Part shown: one piece after another, positions 1 to 8,854 of the stretch
How positions within the stretch are numbered: the stretch's first letter is position 1
Layout of the letters: every line of letters begins with the position of its first letter
Origin: Arthrobacter alpinus
GTDB taxonomy: Bacteria; Actinomycetota; Actinomycetes; Actinomycetales; Micrococcaceae
Assembly: GCF_001445575.1 (NCBI RefSeq)
Contig: NZ_CP013200.1
Span: 1,860,001 to 1,924,000 of the forward strand
DNA: 64,000 nucleotides
Direction of reading: 5' to 3'
Made by a program: the position numbers and the translations under genes
Notes under the pieces: generated by a model
The model's database searches: none
Seen by the model: the letters and a program-made list of their open reading frames with translations, nothing else
Told to the model about the DNA's origin: nothing

Positions 1-66
1 AAAGCCGGAACGCACCAGTTGCTGGTCGTCAACGAGGGCCACGCGGATGGGGGAGAGGGAAGTCAT
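1..66 (-). CDS. response regulator, N-terminal fragment (runs off window)
   Basis: Only the first 22 codons are present, starting at the ATG complementary to 64-66. They read MTSLSPIRVALVDDQQLVRS and onward, the typical start of a receiver domain with the paired acidic residues (DD). The start lies two bases beyond the stop codon of the upstream histidine kinase on the same strand, so the two form a kinase-regulator operon. Given a HisKA_3-type kinase partner, the regulator is probably NarL/LuxR type, but its output domain is outside the window. Confidence 0.8.
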   Translation of the reverse strand, partial: MTSLSPIRVALVDDQQLVRSGF

Positions 67-68
67 GA

Positions 69-1409
69 TTACTGCTCCGTATAGGGGATGAATGCGCTGA
101 TGCCGAAACCGCCGCCAGGCAGCGGGCCGGAGGAAAGCTTGCCGTCGTAGAGTTTCACGCGCTCGGCCATGCCGCGCAGCCCGTTGCCGCCGGCCGCCGG
201 GGGGCCTGAAACCGTCCGCAGCGGACCGGTTTTAGGGTGCAGCGTTTTGGTGGACTGCCCACCTGAGTGAGGGACGACGTCGTTCCTTGACTCGGGGGAG
301 ATCGAGGGGGACCTTGTGGGCAGTTGGGGGACGGGGTTGGTGGAGAGGGCGGCGGTGGCGCCGCGGCCGTCGTCGTGCACGGTGATGTCAAGGCCGCGCG
401 CGTTCCAGGTGAGATGGACGGTGGATTGGACGTTGGGGCCGGCGTGTTTGATGACGTTGGTCAGGCCCTCTTGGACCATGCGGTACGCGGAGAGTTCGGC
501 GCCGGGGGGTAGCTGGCGCCGGGCGGTGCCGGCGACAGTGAACTCGACCGGGAGGCCCGTGGCGCGGATGCCCAGCAACAATTCATCCAGATCGGCGAGG
601 CCGGGGAGTGGCCGGGTGGACGCTTGGTCTCCGCCGCGTAGTACGCCGAGCAAACGCCGCATTTCCTGCAGAGACGAGCGCCCGGTCGCGGCAATCGTGG
701 CCAACGTTTCCGGAGCGATCTCGGGATTGGCCGCTGCCGCGTATCGGGCGCCGTCGGCCTGGGTGATGATGACGGAGAGGGAGTGTGCCACGATGTCGTG
801 CATTTCCCGGGCAATATGGGCTCGCTCATCGCTGGCGGCCAAATCACGTTCGTGCTGGGCCTCAATTTCCAGCCGGTGGGCGCGGTCGGAGAGGGCCTGT
901 TCACGGAGTCGCTTAGTACGGGTGAGGTCCCCGGCTGTCCAGCTGAACAGGATCAGAACCCAGACCATGAGTATCAAGACCATGGTGTAGGGCAGATCGG
1001 CCAGGGAGACCATGGTGAGGTCGTAAAAATAGCGGGTGACCAGCATGACGGAGCCCAGCATGGCTAATCCCAAACCACTTAGTGATGCCCAGCGCGGGCC
1101 AAAAGCCGCCAGCGCATAGACAATGAGAGGCACGGCAATATTGGACACCATGGGTGTGATATCCAGTGCCCACTGCAAGATGGCAACACCAGCAATGAGG
1201 AAGCCAGCCATGACCGTGCGCGTCCGCCGCCACGCCAAGGGGACCAGTAGCGCTGTGGCGAAGATTCCCGCGACTAACATTTGGGCCGGGGTTCGTTCGT
1301 AGCCGCCGTCGCTAATGCTCAACGGCACGGTCATGAGCCACAGCACCGACATCAAGACTACGTCCACGGCGAAGCGGTGCCGACTGAACCAGTCGTAGAT
1401 GGAATGCAT
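69..1409 (-). CDS. sensor histidine kinase, HisKA_3 type, with long insert in ATPase domain
   Basis: About 446 residues. The N-terminal third has several hydrophobic membrane segments. A coiled linker leads to the dimerisation/phosphoacceptor motif AHIAREMHDIVAHSLSVI with its histidine, then a HATPase domain with an N box (AYRMVQEGLTNVIKHA) and DDGRG. A 56-residue Pro/Ser-rich insert lies between DDGRG and the next glycine box GGNGLRGMAERV; I would expect a much shorter loop there. Part of the insert is encoded by an inverted-repeat-bounded element at 254-324. I chose the ATG at 1409, which follows GGTGGA; a GTG at 1415 is the alternative. The gene is cotranscribed with the regulator to its left. 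The signal sensed is unknown. Confidence 0.85.
   Translation of the reverse strand: MHSIYDWFSRHRFAVDVVLMSVLWLMTVPLSISDGGYERTPAQMLVAGIFATALLVPLAWRRTRTVMAGFLIAGVAILQWALDITPMVSNIAVPLIVYALAAFGPRWASLSGLGLAMLGSVMLVTRYFYDLTMVSLADLPYTMVLILMVWVLILFSWTAGDLTRTKRLREQALSDRAHRLEIEAQHERDLAASDERAHIAREMHDIVAHSLSVIITQADGARYAAAANPEIAPETLATIAATGRSSLQEMRRLLGVLRGGDQASTRPLPGLADLDELLLGIRATGLPVEFTVAGTARRQLPPGAELSAYRMVQEGLTNVIKHAGPNVQSTVHLTWNARGLDITVHDDGRGATAALSTNPVPQLPTRSPSISPESRNDVVPHSGGQSTKTLHPKTGPLRTVSGPPAAGGNGLRGMAERVKLYDGKLSSGPLPGGGFGISAFIPYTEQ
254..324. repeat. 71-bp inverted-repeat-bounded insert inside histidine kinase gene
   Basis: The segment begins ACTGCCCAC (254-262) and ends with its exact reverse complement GTGGGCAGT (316-324). 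The interior holds a small palindrome around ACGACGTCGT. It lies within the coding sequence without breaking the frame and encodes a Pro/Ser-rich stretch in an unusual loop of the HATPase domain. It resembles a small palindromic element that inserted in frame, but only one copy is visible here, so calling it mobile is an inference. Confidence 0.5.
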
Positions 1410-1487
1410 AATCACATATCCACCCTATGGCGTTCTGGTTCTAATAGCCTCCTGCCCAGGGTGGAGATTCGCGGTGCCGCCGGCAGC

Positions 1488-2963
1488 TCAGCGTCTGTGT
1501 TCGGCGGCGGCAGTGATGCGGCTGGCCATATTTTTGAAGATGACTCCGTGGAAGGGCAAAACAGCCAACCAATATAGCCTGCCCCAGAGTCCCCTGGGAA
1601 AGAAGATGGCCCGTTGGCGAAACTCGCTTCCTTCCCCGTCTGGAAGAGCCGTGACTTCAAATTCAAGCCAGGCTTTTCCCGGAACCATCATCTCCGCACG
1701 CAGTCGCAACAGGTGCCCCCGTTCCAACGTTTCCACTCGCCACCAGTCAACGGTGTCGTTGAGCTGGAGAGAATTGAGGCTTCGTCTGCCTCGGATCAAG
1801 CCGACCCCGCCGGCGAGCTTGTCCATCCAGCCGCGCACGGTCCACGCGAATGGAAGCGAGTAGTAGCCGTTTTCGCCACCTATTCCTTCCACCACGGCCC
1901 AGACCGCACTAGCGGGGACAGTGGTGGTCTTTTTGCGTTCGTCGGTGAACACTGTCGATCCGGCCCATTCCGGATCGCTCGGCAGGGGATCGGCCGGGGC
2001 GCTCAGGGCGTGTGCTGTTGCCCACGTTGTCTCAACCGCGTCGGCTTCGATCTTGTTTAGCGCCAATTCCACAGCCCGCTTGTAGGGCGTGAGTCCGCCG
2101 TCGGGGTCGGGGATGAAGGCCGCGATGTCCTTTTCGCCTGCTATACAGGAGTGCTGAAGTGATTCAACCAGGGGGATGGCTAAGCTACGCGGTACTGGAG
2201 TGACTAAATTGACCCACTGGCCCGCGAGCCATGGGGTCAGGACCGGCAAGGCAATAATGGTAGGTGGCCGGAAACCCGCGGCCTGTGCATAGCTGCGCAT
2301 CATGTCTGCGTAGCGAAGTACTTCGGGCCCGCCAATGTCAAAGGTGCGGTTGAGCTCTGGTGGTAGCGAGGTAGCTCCCAGGAGGTAGTGCAGGGCATCT
2401 CGGATGGCTATGGGCTGGATCTTATTCATGACCCACTTGGGAGCTGGCATAACAGGGAGCACATCGGTCAGATGCCGGACCATCTCAAAACTCGCTGAAC
2501 CCGATCCGATCACCAGTCCGGCTTGGAGGACCACGGTGGGGGTTCCGCTCGACATGAGAATCTCACCTACTTCTGTGCGGGAGCTCAGATGCCGGCTGAG
2601 TTTTCCTTGAGGATGGAGCCCGGATAGATAGACCAGACGTTGCACGCCCGCTTCACGGGCCGCCTGACCAAGATTCATGGCACAAAGCCGTTCAAGTCGC
2701 TCAAAATCACCGTCCGAGCCAGCCCCACCTGACATTGAGTGCACCAAGTAGTAGACCAAGTCTGTGCCGGCACACAGCTCGCGAGCGGTTTCGGCGTCCT
2801 GAATTGACCCTTCAACGGCGGTGACCTGATCTCGCCACGGCACATCTCTAAGTTTTGAAAGGTTCCGGCTTAGCACCCGAACCTCATGTCCGGCGTCGAG
2901 GAGTAGCGGAATGAGCCGCCCACCGATGTATCCCGTTGCGCCTGCAACAGCGATTCGTGCCAT
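1488..2963 (-). CDS. NAD(P)-binding SDR-family protein with C-terminal DUF2867 domain
   Basis: 491 residues from the ATG at 2963, which follows a good ribosome site (GGAGGT, 6 bases upstream). The N-terminus has the Rossmann motif AVAGATGYIGGRLIP, and a YLVHSM stretch follows in an atypical SDR (NmrA-like) fold. The last 160 residues match the DUF2867 layout (WAVVEGIGGENGYYSLPFAW near its start, a W-rich end). This two-domain arrangement is common in actinobacteria; the substrate is not known. The gene is divergent from the MarR/crt operon with 80 bp between, so it may share that control region. An oxidoreductase role in isoprenoid or lipid metabolism is only a guess from position. Confidence 0.85.
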   Translation of the reverse strand: MARIAVAGATGYIGGRLIPLLLDAGHEVRVLSRNLSKLRDVPWRDQVTAVEGSIQDAETARELCAGTDLVYYLVHSMSGGAGSDGDFERLERLCAMNLGQAAREAGVQRLVYLSGLHPQGKLSRHLSSRTEVGEILMSSGTPTVVLQAGLVIGSGSASFEMVRHLTDVLPVMPAPKWVMNKIQPIAIRDALHYLLGATSLPPELNRTFDIGGPEVLRYADMMRSYAQAAGFRPPTIIALPVLTPWLAGQWVNLVTPVPRSLAIPLVESLQHSCIAGEKDIAAFIPDPDGGLTPYKRAVELALNKIEADAVETTWATAHALSAPADPLPSDPEWAGSTVFTDERKKTTTVPASAVWAVVEGIGGENGYYSLPFAWTVRGWMDKLAGGVGLIRGRRSLNSLQLNDTVDWWRVETLERGHLLRLRAEMMVPGKAWLEFEVTALPDGEGSEFRQRAIFFPRGLWGRLYWLAVLPFHGVIFKNMASRITAAAEHRR

Positions 2964-3043
2964 AGTGCACCTCCAGCTCGACAAAAGAGATTTCATCCAC
3001 CATTATGTAGTTAGATTTTCTTAATATCAACAGAGGGATATAC
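2964..3043. promoter_or_regulatory. divergent control region between SDR gene and MarR-crt operon, with candidate operator
   Basis: An AT-rich 80-bp region separates the two divergent genes. It contains the imperfect palindrome GATTTTCTTAATATC at 3014-3028 (five of six arm positions pair). In Corynebacterium glutamicum the MarR-type repressor CrtR acts on the region between its gene and the crt operon, so a similar autoregulatory site is expected here. The assignment of the actual site is inference. Confidence 0.35.
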
Positions 3044-3568
3044 GTGAGCGGCGAAGAAGTTTCCCCACCTCGGGGATCGATGCACCCGGCGTCGATCCTT
3101 GTGCGCGACGTTCTTGTCCTGAACGAGACCATGGAGTTCATCATGCGACGCGAGATGGACATCAATGAGACCGATTTTCAGGCCATGCAGCACCTCCTGA
3201 AACTGCGGTCCATGTCACCGGGTGAGCTGGCACAGATGCTGCATTTGACCCCGGCCGCTACCACCACCGTGATTGATCGGTTGGTGACCAAAGGACATGT
3301 GCAGCGCAGCCCGCACCCCACTGACAGAAGACGATGGCTCGTCAGCCCCAGTGCCGAGTCTGTGCAATCCGCCATGGCGATGCTGATGCCGATGGTGTTG
3401 GATGTTGATCAGGCGGTGCGCGGCTATGGTGAACACGAACAGCGCGTCATTGTTGACTTTCTCTCTGGGGTGGTCCAGTCCATGTCCAGCAGGATTGCCG
3501 CCTTGGAGCAGCAGAGCGAAGCAAATCACGATCAACCGCACAAAGGAACAGCGAAAGGCGAGCTGTGA
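3044..3568 (+). CDS. MarR-family regulator, CrtR-like
   Basis: 174 residues from a GTG start at 3044, with AGAGGGA about 7 bases upstream. A winged-helix domain occupies roughly residues 35-125: ETDFQAMQHLLKL, MSPGELAQMLHLTPAATT as recognition region, then the wing with HPTDRRRWLV. Its stop overlaps the start of crtE, making it the first gene of the carotenoid operon. In C. glutamicum the MarR protein CrtR represses the crt genes and responds to geranylgeranyl diphosphate; position and family suggest the same role here, but the ligand is inferred. The C-terminal tail is charged and poorly conserved-looking. Confidence 0.85.
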   Translation: MSGEEVSPPRGSMHPASILVRDVLVLNETMEFIMRREMDINETDFQAMQHLLKLRSMSPGELAQMLHLTPAATTTVIDRLVTKGHVQRSPHPTDRRRWLVSPSAESVQSAMAMLMPMVLDVDQAVRGYGEHEQRVIVDFLSGVVQSMSSRIAALEQQSEANHDQPHKGTAKGEL

Positions 3569-4662
3569 TGCCATCCACCGAGCATTCTCTGAACAACTTT
3601 GGGACTCTTCAGGAGGACGCACTGGACTGGGACGCGTTCAAGACCCAGATTCAGTCCTCTCTTGACAAATATTTCCTGGACCATGGTGCCCGAGCCCAGA
3701 ACTACTCGCCAGCGTTCGCCCAGTTGTGGGCGAGCATGTCCACGGCCACCCGCGGCGGAAAGTGGATGCGGCCTCGCCTGGTGTTTTTGACGTACTCGGC
3801 GTTCGGTGGAGTCGATCATCAGGCGTGCGGTGATTTGGCCGCTGCTTTTGAGATTCTCCATGCCGCGCTGCTGGTGCACGACGACGTCATCGATAGGGAT
3901 TTTGTTCGACGCGGCGTGGCCACCTTGGGCGCAGAGTACCGCGATAGGGCGGCGGGCCTTGGGCATACCGCGGACGACGCCGATCACGCTGGCTATGCTG
4001 CGGCTATCATTGCCGGGGACTTGCTCCTGACAGGATCCCTGCGCATGGCCACCGCCGCGGCCTTGGGTCATCCCCACAGCGGTACCATCCTTGAAACCAT
4101 GCACGAGGCAATTTTTGCCTCGGCTGCCGGTGAATTGGATGACCTTCTTTTTTCCCTCGGGGGACTGCGGGCAGAAATGCCGGAAGTGCTGAACATGGAA
4201 CGGCTCAAGACGGCCGTCTACTCCTTTGAAATGCCACTTCGAGCAGGTGCGCTCTTGGCCGGGGAGTCCCTTGCAACCGCTGATGCCTTAGCCGCTGTAG
4301 GGCGTGACATCGGCATTGCCTACCAAATTATCGACGACGTCTTGGGCACGTTTGGTGAGTCCGCGGTGACAGGAAAATCAGTTGACTCAGACTTGCGCGA
4401 AGGCAAGCGAACCATTCTGACCACCTTTGCCGCCGGTGCCCAAGAGTTCACAAACGTGACGGAATCGTTTAGGCGTGGACAGGTCGATACTGACGCCATG
4501 AGGAAAGTCTTGCACCAGTTGGGAGCGCCGAACTTTGCTGTTGGGCTGGCGGAATCATTGGTGGCAGATGCCTTGGACAAGGCTCAAGAACTTGATTTGC
4601 CGGCGTCGTTGTACGCCGAGCTTTCGGCGCTGTGCGATTACGTTCTGACAAGGAGCAGCTGA
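3568..4662 (+). CDS. crtE: geranylgeranyl diphosphate synthase (polyprenyl synthetase)
   Basis: 364 residues from the ATG at 3568, which overlaps the MarR stop (TGATG); a GTG one codon earlier is possible. The first aspartate-rich motif is in LVHDDVIDRD (near residue 105). The second is YQIIDDVLGTFG (near residue 256), the shortened form often seen in actinobacterial enzymes. GGKWMRPR near residue 65 should bind the isopentenyl diphosphate phosphates. The enzyme should condense IPP with allylic diphosphates to C20 GGPP, feeding phytoene synthase encoded just downstream. The chain-length assignment rests on the operon context. Confidence 0.93.
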   Translation: MPSTEHSLNNFGTLQEDALDWDAFKTQIQSSLDKYFLDHGARAQNYSPAFAQLWASMSTATRGGKWMRPRLVFLTYSAFGGVDHQACGDLAAAFEILHAALLVHDDVIDRDFVRRGVATLGAEYRDRAAGLGHTADDADHAGYAAAIIAGDLLLTGSLRMATAAALGHPHSGTILETMHEAIFASAAGELDDLLFSLGGLRAEMPEVLNMERLKTAVYSFEMPLRAGALLAGESLATADALAAVGRDIGIAYQIIDDVLGTFGESAVTGKSVDSDLREGKRTILTTFAAGAQEFTNVTESFRRGQVDTDAMRKVLHQLGAPNFAVGLAESLVADALDKAQELDLPASLYAELSALCDYVLTRSS

Positions 4663-4664
4663 CC

Positions 4665-5570
4665 ATGAGACTGGATCCATTGGGGCATTATTCTGACACA
4701 GCCACCCGCAGTGCCAGCGTGGTGATTGGCAGCTATTCGACCTCGTTCGGCTTGGCATGCTTGATTCTGGGCGCCAAGGAACGCCGTCACATTGAAAACA
4801 TTTATGCCCTGGTGCGGGTTGCTGATGAAGTGGTGGACGGGGCCGCGGCAGCAGCCGGACTGAATGCTGATGCAGTCTGTTGGCAGCTGGATAATTTGGA
4901 GGCTGAAACGGAGCGGGCCATGGGCTGTGGCTACAGTACCAATATGGTGGTGCATGCCTTTGCTCTCACAGCACGCACAACCGGTATTGGCACGGACCTG
5001 ACACGGCCTTTTTTTGAATCCATGCGCACCGACGTGCTCAAAACTGTGCATTCCGCGGATACCTTGGCCGCTTACATCTATGGTTCTGCCGAAGTGGTGG
5101 GCTTGATGTGTCTGAAGGTCTTCCAGTCCATGAAGGGCGCTACCGGTGGCCACGATGCAGAATTGGTCCATGCAGCACGCAGCCTGGGCGCCGCGTTCCA
5201 AAAGGTGAATTTTCTACGTGATCTGGGCGCTGATAGTGCCGATCTAGGACGCTTCTATTTCCCAGGTCTTGATCCTGCCGCCTTCAATGACGGTCATAAG
5301 CACGAGCTTCTCGATGACATTCGCAGCGATCTGGCCGCGGCCCGCGCAGGCATGGTGTTCCTGGCGCCGCCAGCTCGACGCGCGGTGCGTCTTGCCCATG
5401 ATCTCTTCCTGACCCTCGTGGACAGGATTGAGAAGGTCCCGGCTGCAGAACTGGCCCAAGGACGGGTCCGGGTTCCCGGGTGGCACAAGGCATTCATTTG
5501 TCTGCGAGTCCTCGTCAACGCAGGTCCTTCCAGTATCACGAAGGAACTGCCCCAGGTGGTTTCCTCATGA
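4665..5570 (+). CDS. crtB: phytoene synthase
   Basis: 301 residues from the ATG at 4665, two bases after the crtE stop, with AAGGAGC upstream. It has the squalene/phytoene synthase fold, with the first acidic motif DEVVD at about residue 54 and the second in FLRDLGADSADLGRFYFP at about 182-199. It joins two GGPP molecules head to head to make phytoene. The end overlaps the start of crtI by four bases (ATGA), showing translational coupling. Confidence 0.95.
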   Translation: MRLDPLGHYSDTATRSASVVIGSYSTSFGLACLILGAKERRHIENIYALVRVADEVVDGAAAAAGLNADAVCWQLDNLEAETERAMGCGYSTNMVVHAFALTARTTGIGTDLTRPFFESMRTDVLKTVHSADTLAAYIYGSAEVVGLMCLKVFQSMKGATGGHDAELVHAARSLGAAFQKVNFLRDLGADSADLGRFYFPGLDPAAFNDGHKHELLDDIRSDLAAARAGMVFLAPPARRAVRLAHDLFLTLVDRIEKVPAAELAQGRVRVPGWHKAFICLRVLVNAGPSSITKELPQVVSS

Positions 5571-7289
5571 GCGCCAAGGTCCCCTCCGGTGCGGGAGTCC
5601 GTGGGCGCTCCGCAACCAAGCACGGCCGGCAAGCGCGGCAGAAACGTGGACAGCAGCCTCTCGCAACAGAGCAGGTTGTGGTGATTGGTGGGGGAATCTC
5701 CGGCCTCGCCACTGCTGCTCTGCTGGCAAGAGACGGCCACAGCGTGACCCTCTTGGAAAAGCAGCCACAACTAGGTGGCCGTGCTGGCCGCTGGCAGCGT
5801 GACGGCTTCAGCTTTGACACCGGCCCAAGCTGGTACCTCATGCCTGAGGTCATTGACCACTGGTTCAAGCTCATGGGCACCAGCGCCGCCGCGGAGCTGG
5901 AACTCACCCGCCTGGACCCCGCGTACAAACTGTGGAACTCCGCGCCGGGGAACATGGCGCAGCAGGACCCCGCGCCGGAGAGTTCCGCAGCGTCCTCCAC
6001 AGAGGTCCGCACCGGACGCAGGGAAGCACAAGCACTCTTCGAGTCTCAGCAACCGGGCTCAGCCGCGGCACTGGGCAAGTATTTGGATTCGGCGGAACTG
6101 GCTTACACCTTGGCCAAGAAACACTTCCTGTACGATCCCTTCGGAACGTTGCGGGGCCTCCTGAGTCCTCAGGTGCTGCGCCACGCTCCACGGTTGGCGA
6201 AACTCTTGACCCGGAACCTGAACAGTTTTGTTGCAGCCCGATTCACTCATCCGCTGCAACAAAAGATTCTGGGCTACCCGGCCGTATTCCTGGGCACCAG
6301 TCCTTATAAGGCACCGTCGATCTATCACCTCATGAGCCATCTGGATCTGCAAGACGGGGTGCTCTATCCCCAAGGTGGGTTCGCCGCCCTGGTAGATGCC
6401 ATGGAACGGGTGGCCCGCGGCGCCGGGGTTGAGATCATCACGGGTGCCACGGCGACCAAGATACAGCTGGCAGAAGCGAGACAGGGCCCCGGCTGTGAAG
6501 CAGTGGCATGGAGCTCCAGCGATGGGCAGGAGCACGTCACCGACGCCACCGTAGTGGTGGGTGCTGCGGATCTGCACCACATTGAAACCACCTTGCTTCC
6601 CGCACCCTTGCGCATGCACAGTGCCAAGAAGTGGCAGCGGGCAGATCCTGGCATCAGTGCAGTCCTGCTGTGCCTGGGCATCAAAGGCACCTTGCCGGAC
6701 CTGGCCCATCACAACCTCCTGTTCACGGATGACTGGGCGGACAACTTTGCCCGAATCGCCGATGGTCAAGCGCTCGCAGACACCACCTCCTTGTACGTCT
6801 GCAAGCCCAGCGCCACGGATTCTTTCGTGGCGCCCGAGGGTAGCGAAAACCTGTTCCTGTTGATTCCGGCCCCTGCTTTGCCGCAGTGGGGCAAGGGCGG
6901 GTACGACGGCGGCGGCTCGCCTCAGGTTGAAAAGGTTGCCGACGCTGCCATCGCCCAAGTCGCGGTGTGGACCAATACGCCCGACCTCGCCGATCGGATC
7001 GTGGTGCGGCGCAGCTATGGACCGGCCGATTTCCAAGACAATTCAATGCGTGGCAGGGCAGCGCTCTTGGGCTTGCTCACACCTTGCCGCAGAGTGCTTT
7101 TCTGCGCCCGGGTAACGCCAACCCCAAAGTTAAGGGACTGTTTATGCGGGTAGCTCGGTGCGGCCGGGGATCGGCGTACCCATGTGTATGATCAGCGCCG
7201 AGATTGTGCTTAAGCTGGTGCGCGGGGATACCAGTGCCGGGCCACTCGAGGAGCAGGTTGGCGCGTCATTGCCCGTGAGTGCCTCGTGA
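5567..7289 (+). CDS. crtI: phytoene desaturase, probable two -1 frameshifts
   Basis: The N-terminus has the FAD-binding motif VVVIGGGISGLATAALL at about residue 37, with QLGGRAGRW following, typical of CrtI. The enzyme desaturates phytoene to lycopene using FAD. As written, the frame leaves the family sequence near 7042 and ends at 7153. Adding one T at 7042-7043 gives the CrtI-like run NAWQGSALGLAHTLPQSAFL. Adding one T at 7141-7143 gives YAGSSVRPGIGVPMC and a stop at 7287-7289 that overlaps the crtYe start. The corrected product is 574 residues, near full length for the family. Both lost bases are in T runs, so assembly error is likely; if real, the gene is inactive. Confidence 0.9.
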
Positions 7290-7630
7290 TTTATCTGCTG
7301 ATTCTGTTGCTGCTTCTGGGTTGTATGGTCTTGATCGATGCGCGCTGGAAACTCTTCGTGTTTGCCCGTCCTGTGGCCGGTTCATTGCTGCTAGTGCTGG
7401 GCACCGCATTCTTCCTGATCTGGGATGTGGCGGCCATCGCGGCGGGTATCTTCTTGCACCGCGATTCCCCGCTCATGACGGGTGTCATGATTGCTCCGCA
7501 GTTGCCCTTGGAGGAGGCTTTCTTCCTGCTGTTCCTGTGTTATCAGACCATGATCCTGCTTACCGGAGCACAGCGCTTTCTGCAGCTAAGCCGCCGTCGT
7601 GGTCGGCCTAATGGCAGGGGAGAGCTGTGA
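7286..7630 (+). CDS. crtYe: C50 carotenoid epsilon-cyclase subunit (lycopene cyclase domain)
   Basis: 114 residues from a GTG that overlaps the corrected crtI stop (GTGA). It is a small, very hydrophobic protein with three membrane segments and the motif APQLPLEEAFFLLFLCYQT, characteristic of heterodimeric lycopene cyclase subunits. With the next gene it should form the CrtYe/CrtYf cyclase that closes epsilon rings on flavuxanthin to give decaprenoxanthin. The type of ring formed (epsilon, beta or gamma) cannot be settled from sequence alone. Confidence 0.88.
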   Translation: MIYLLILLLLLGCMVLIDARWKLFVFARPVAGSLLLVLGTAFFLIWDVAAIAAGIFLHRDSPLMTGVMIAPQLPLEEAFFLLFLCYQTMILLTGAQRFLQLSRRRGRPNGRGEL

Positions 7631-7934
7631 ACTTTGCCGAACTTAACACTATTTCTTGGCGGTTGCGGCCTTGGTCTTCATCGCTGGCCTCTGGCGTAGC
7701 CGACGCAAGGGCGCCATGGTGGTTGCCACGACGGCAACGGTAGTGGTGCTCCTTGTTCTGACGGTCATCTTCGATAACGTCATGATCGCTTCAGGTCTCT
7801 TTGATTACGCAGGGCACACCCTCAATGGTTTGCATGTGGGGCTGGCACCCATCGAGGACTTTGCTTATCCGTTGGGCGGGGCGCTGTTGCTCAGTGGCTT
7901 GTGGACTTTGCTACTCCGTCAGGGGAAACGATGA
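7627..7934 (+). CDS. crtYf: C50 carotenoid epsilon-cyclase subunit, probable -1 frameshift
   Basis: The start is the GTG at 7627 overlapping the crtYe stop. It reads VNFAELNTI, then goes out of frame at the T run 7652-7654. Adding one T continues it as FLAVAALVFIAGLW into the long open frame ending at 7934, for a 102-residue membrane protein. The later motif GLAPIEDFAYPLGGALLLSG is the counterpart of the PLEE region in CrtYe and typical of lycopene cyclase domain proteins. It is the partner subunit of CrtYe. Its stop overlaps the crtEb start (ATGA). The missing T follows the same pattern as in crtI. Confidence 0.85.
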
Positions 7935-8785
7935 AGAACTTATTCGTGACCTCCCGCCCGGTGTCGTGGGTCAATACCGCGTATCCCTTTGCCGCTGCGT
8001 ATTTCTTGGTGACGGGTCGCCTTGATTGGGTTTTTGTGGTGGGAACATTGTTTTTTCTGATCCCTTACAACTTATTGATGTACGGCATTAACGACGTGTT
8101 TGACTACGAATCGGATCTGCTCAATGCCCGAAAGGGCGGAGTGGAAGGGGCGGTTCTTGACCGCAGCCACCACCGCTTTGTCTTGTGGGCGTCGGTGCTT
8201 GGCACGGTGCCGTTCATCGCAGTGCTTGCTACGCAGGGTGGCACAGCAGCCAACGTCGTTCTGGCGATCTCCTTATTTGCAGTGGTCGCTTACAGTGCTC
8301 CCGGGCTGCGCTTCAAGGAGCGTCCCTTCCTGGATTCCATCACCTCCAGTACGCACTTTGTCTCTCCTGCCGTCTATGGGCTGGTTCTGGTCCAAGCAGA
8401 TTTCACCGCCGGACTCTGGGCTGTACTGGTGGCGTTCTTCCTGTGGGGCATGGCCAGCCATGCCTTCGGTGCCGTGCAGGATATTGTGCCCGACCGTGAC
8501 GGTGGCATTGCCTCCATTGGCACAGTGCTGGGGGCCCGCTTTACCGTCTGGTTCGCATTTGTCGCCTACGCCTGTGCCGGATTGTTGATGTTGATGACGG
8601 CAGCTCCCTTTGCCGCAGTATTGGCCGTTCCCTATTTGGTCAACGTAGCTCCGTCGCTGCGCCTCACCGATGCCACGTCGGCACGTGCCAATGCAGGGTG
8701 GAAACGTTTCTTGTGGTTGAACTACCTGAGCGGATTCCTGGTCACCATGACCTTCATCTGGCTGGTCCTGCAGGGAAGACCCTAG
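7931..8785 (+). CDS. crtEb: lycopene elongase (UbiA-family prenyltransferase)
   Basis: 284 residues from the ATG overlapping the crtYf stop. It is a polytopic membrane protein of the UbiA family with both aspartate motifs: GINDVFDYESD (near residue 53) and AVQDIVPDRDGG (near residue 181). In C. glutamicum CrtEb adds two C5 units to lycopene, giving the C50 compound flavuxanthin. Presence of this gene with the paired small cyclases is what marks the cluster as C50 rather than C40. It is the last gene of the tightly overlapping block. Confidence 0.93.
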   Translation: MKNLFVTSRPVSWVNTAYPFAAAYFLVTGRLDWVFVVGTLFFLIPYNLLMYGINDVFDYESDLLNARKGGVEGAVLDRSHHRFVLWASVLGTVPFIAVLATQGGTAANVVLAISLFAVVAYSAPGLRFKERPFLDSITSSTHFVSPAVYGLVLVQADFTAGLWAVLVAFFLWGMASHAFGAVQDIVPDRDGGIASIGTVLGARFTVWFAFVAYACAGLLMLMTAAPFAAVLAVPYLVNVAPSLRLTDATSARANAGWKRFLWLNYLSGFLVTMTFIWLVLQGRP

Positions 8786-8854
8786 GGTGGCTGAACTGAA
8801 AACCGTTCGAAAAACATCCACTCACCTCACCACCTCGTGCCCGAAAGGCCAACT

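Noticed and set aside
6059-7036. Antisense frame inside crtI
   Set aside because: A mirror of the CrtI coding frame; no independent support.
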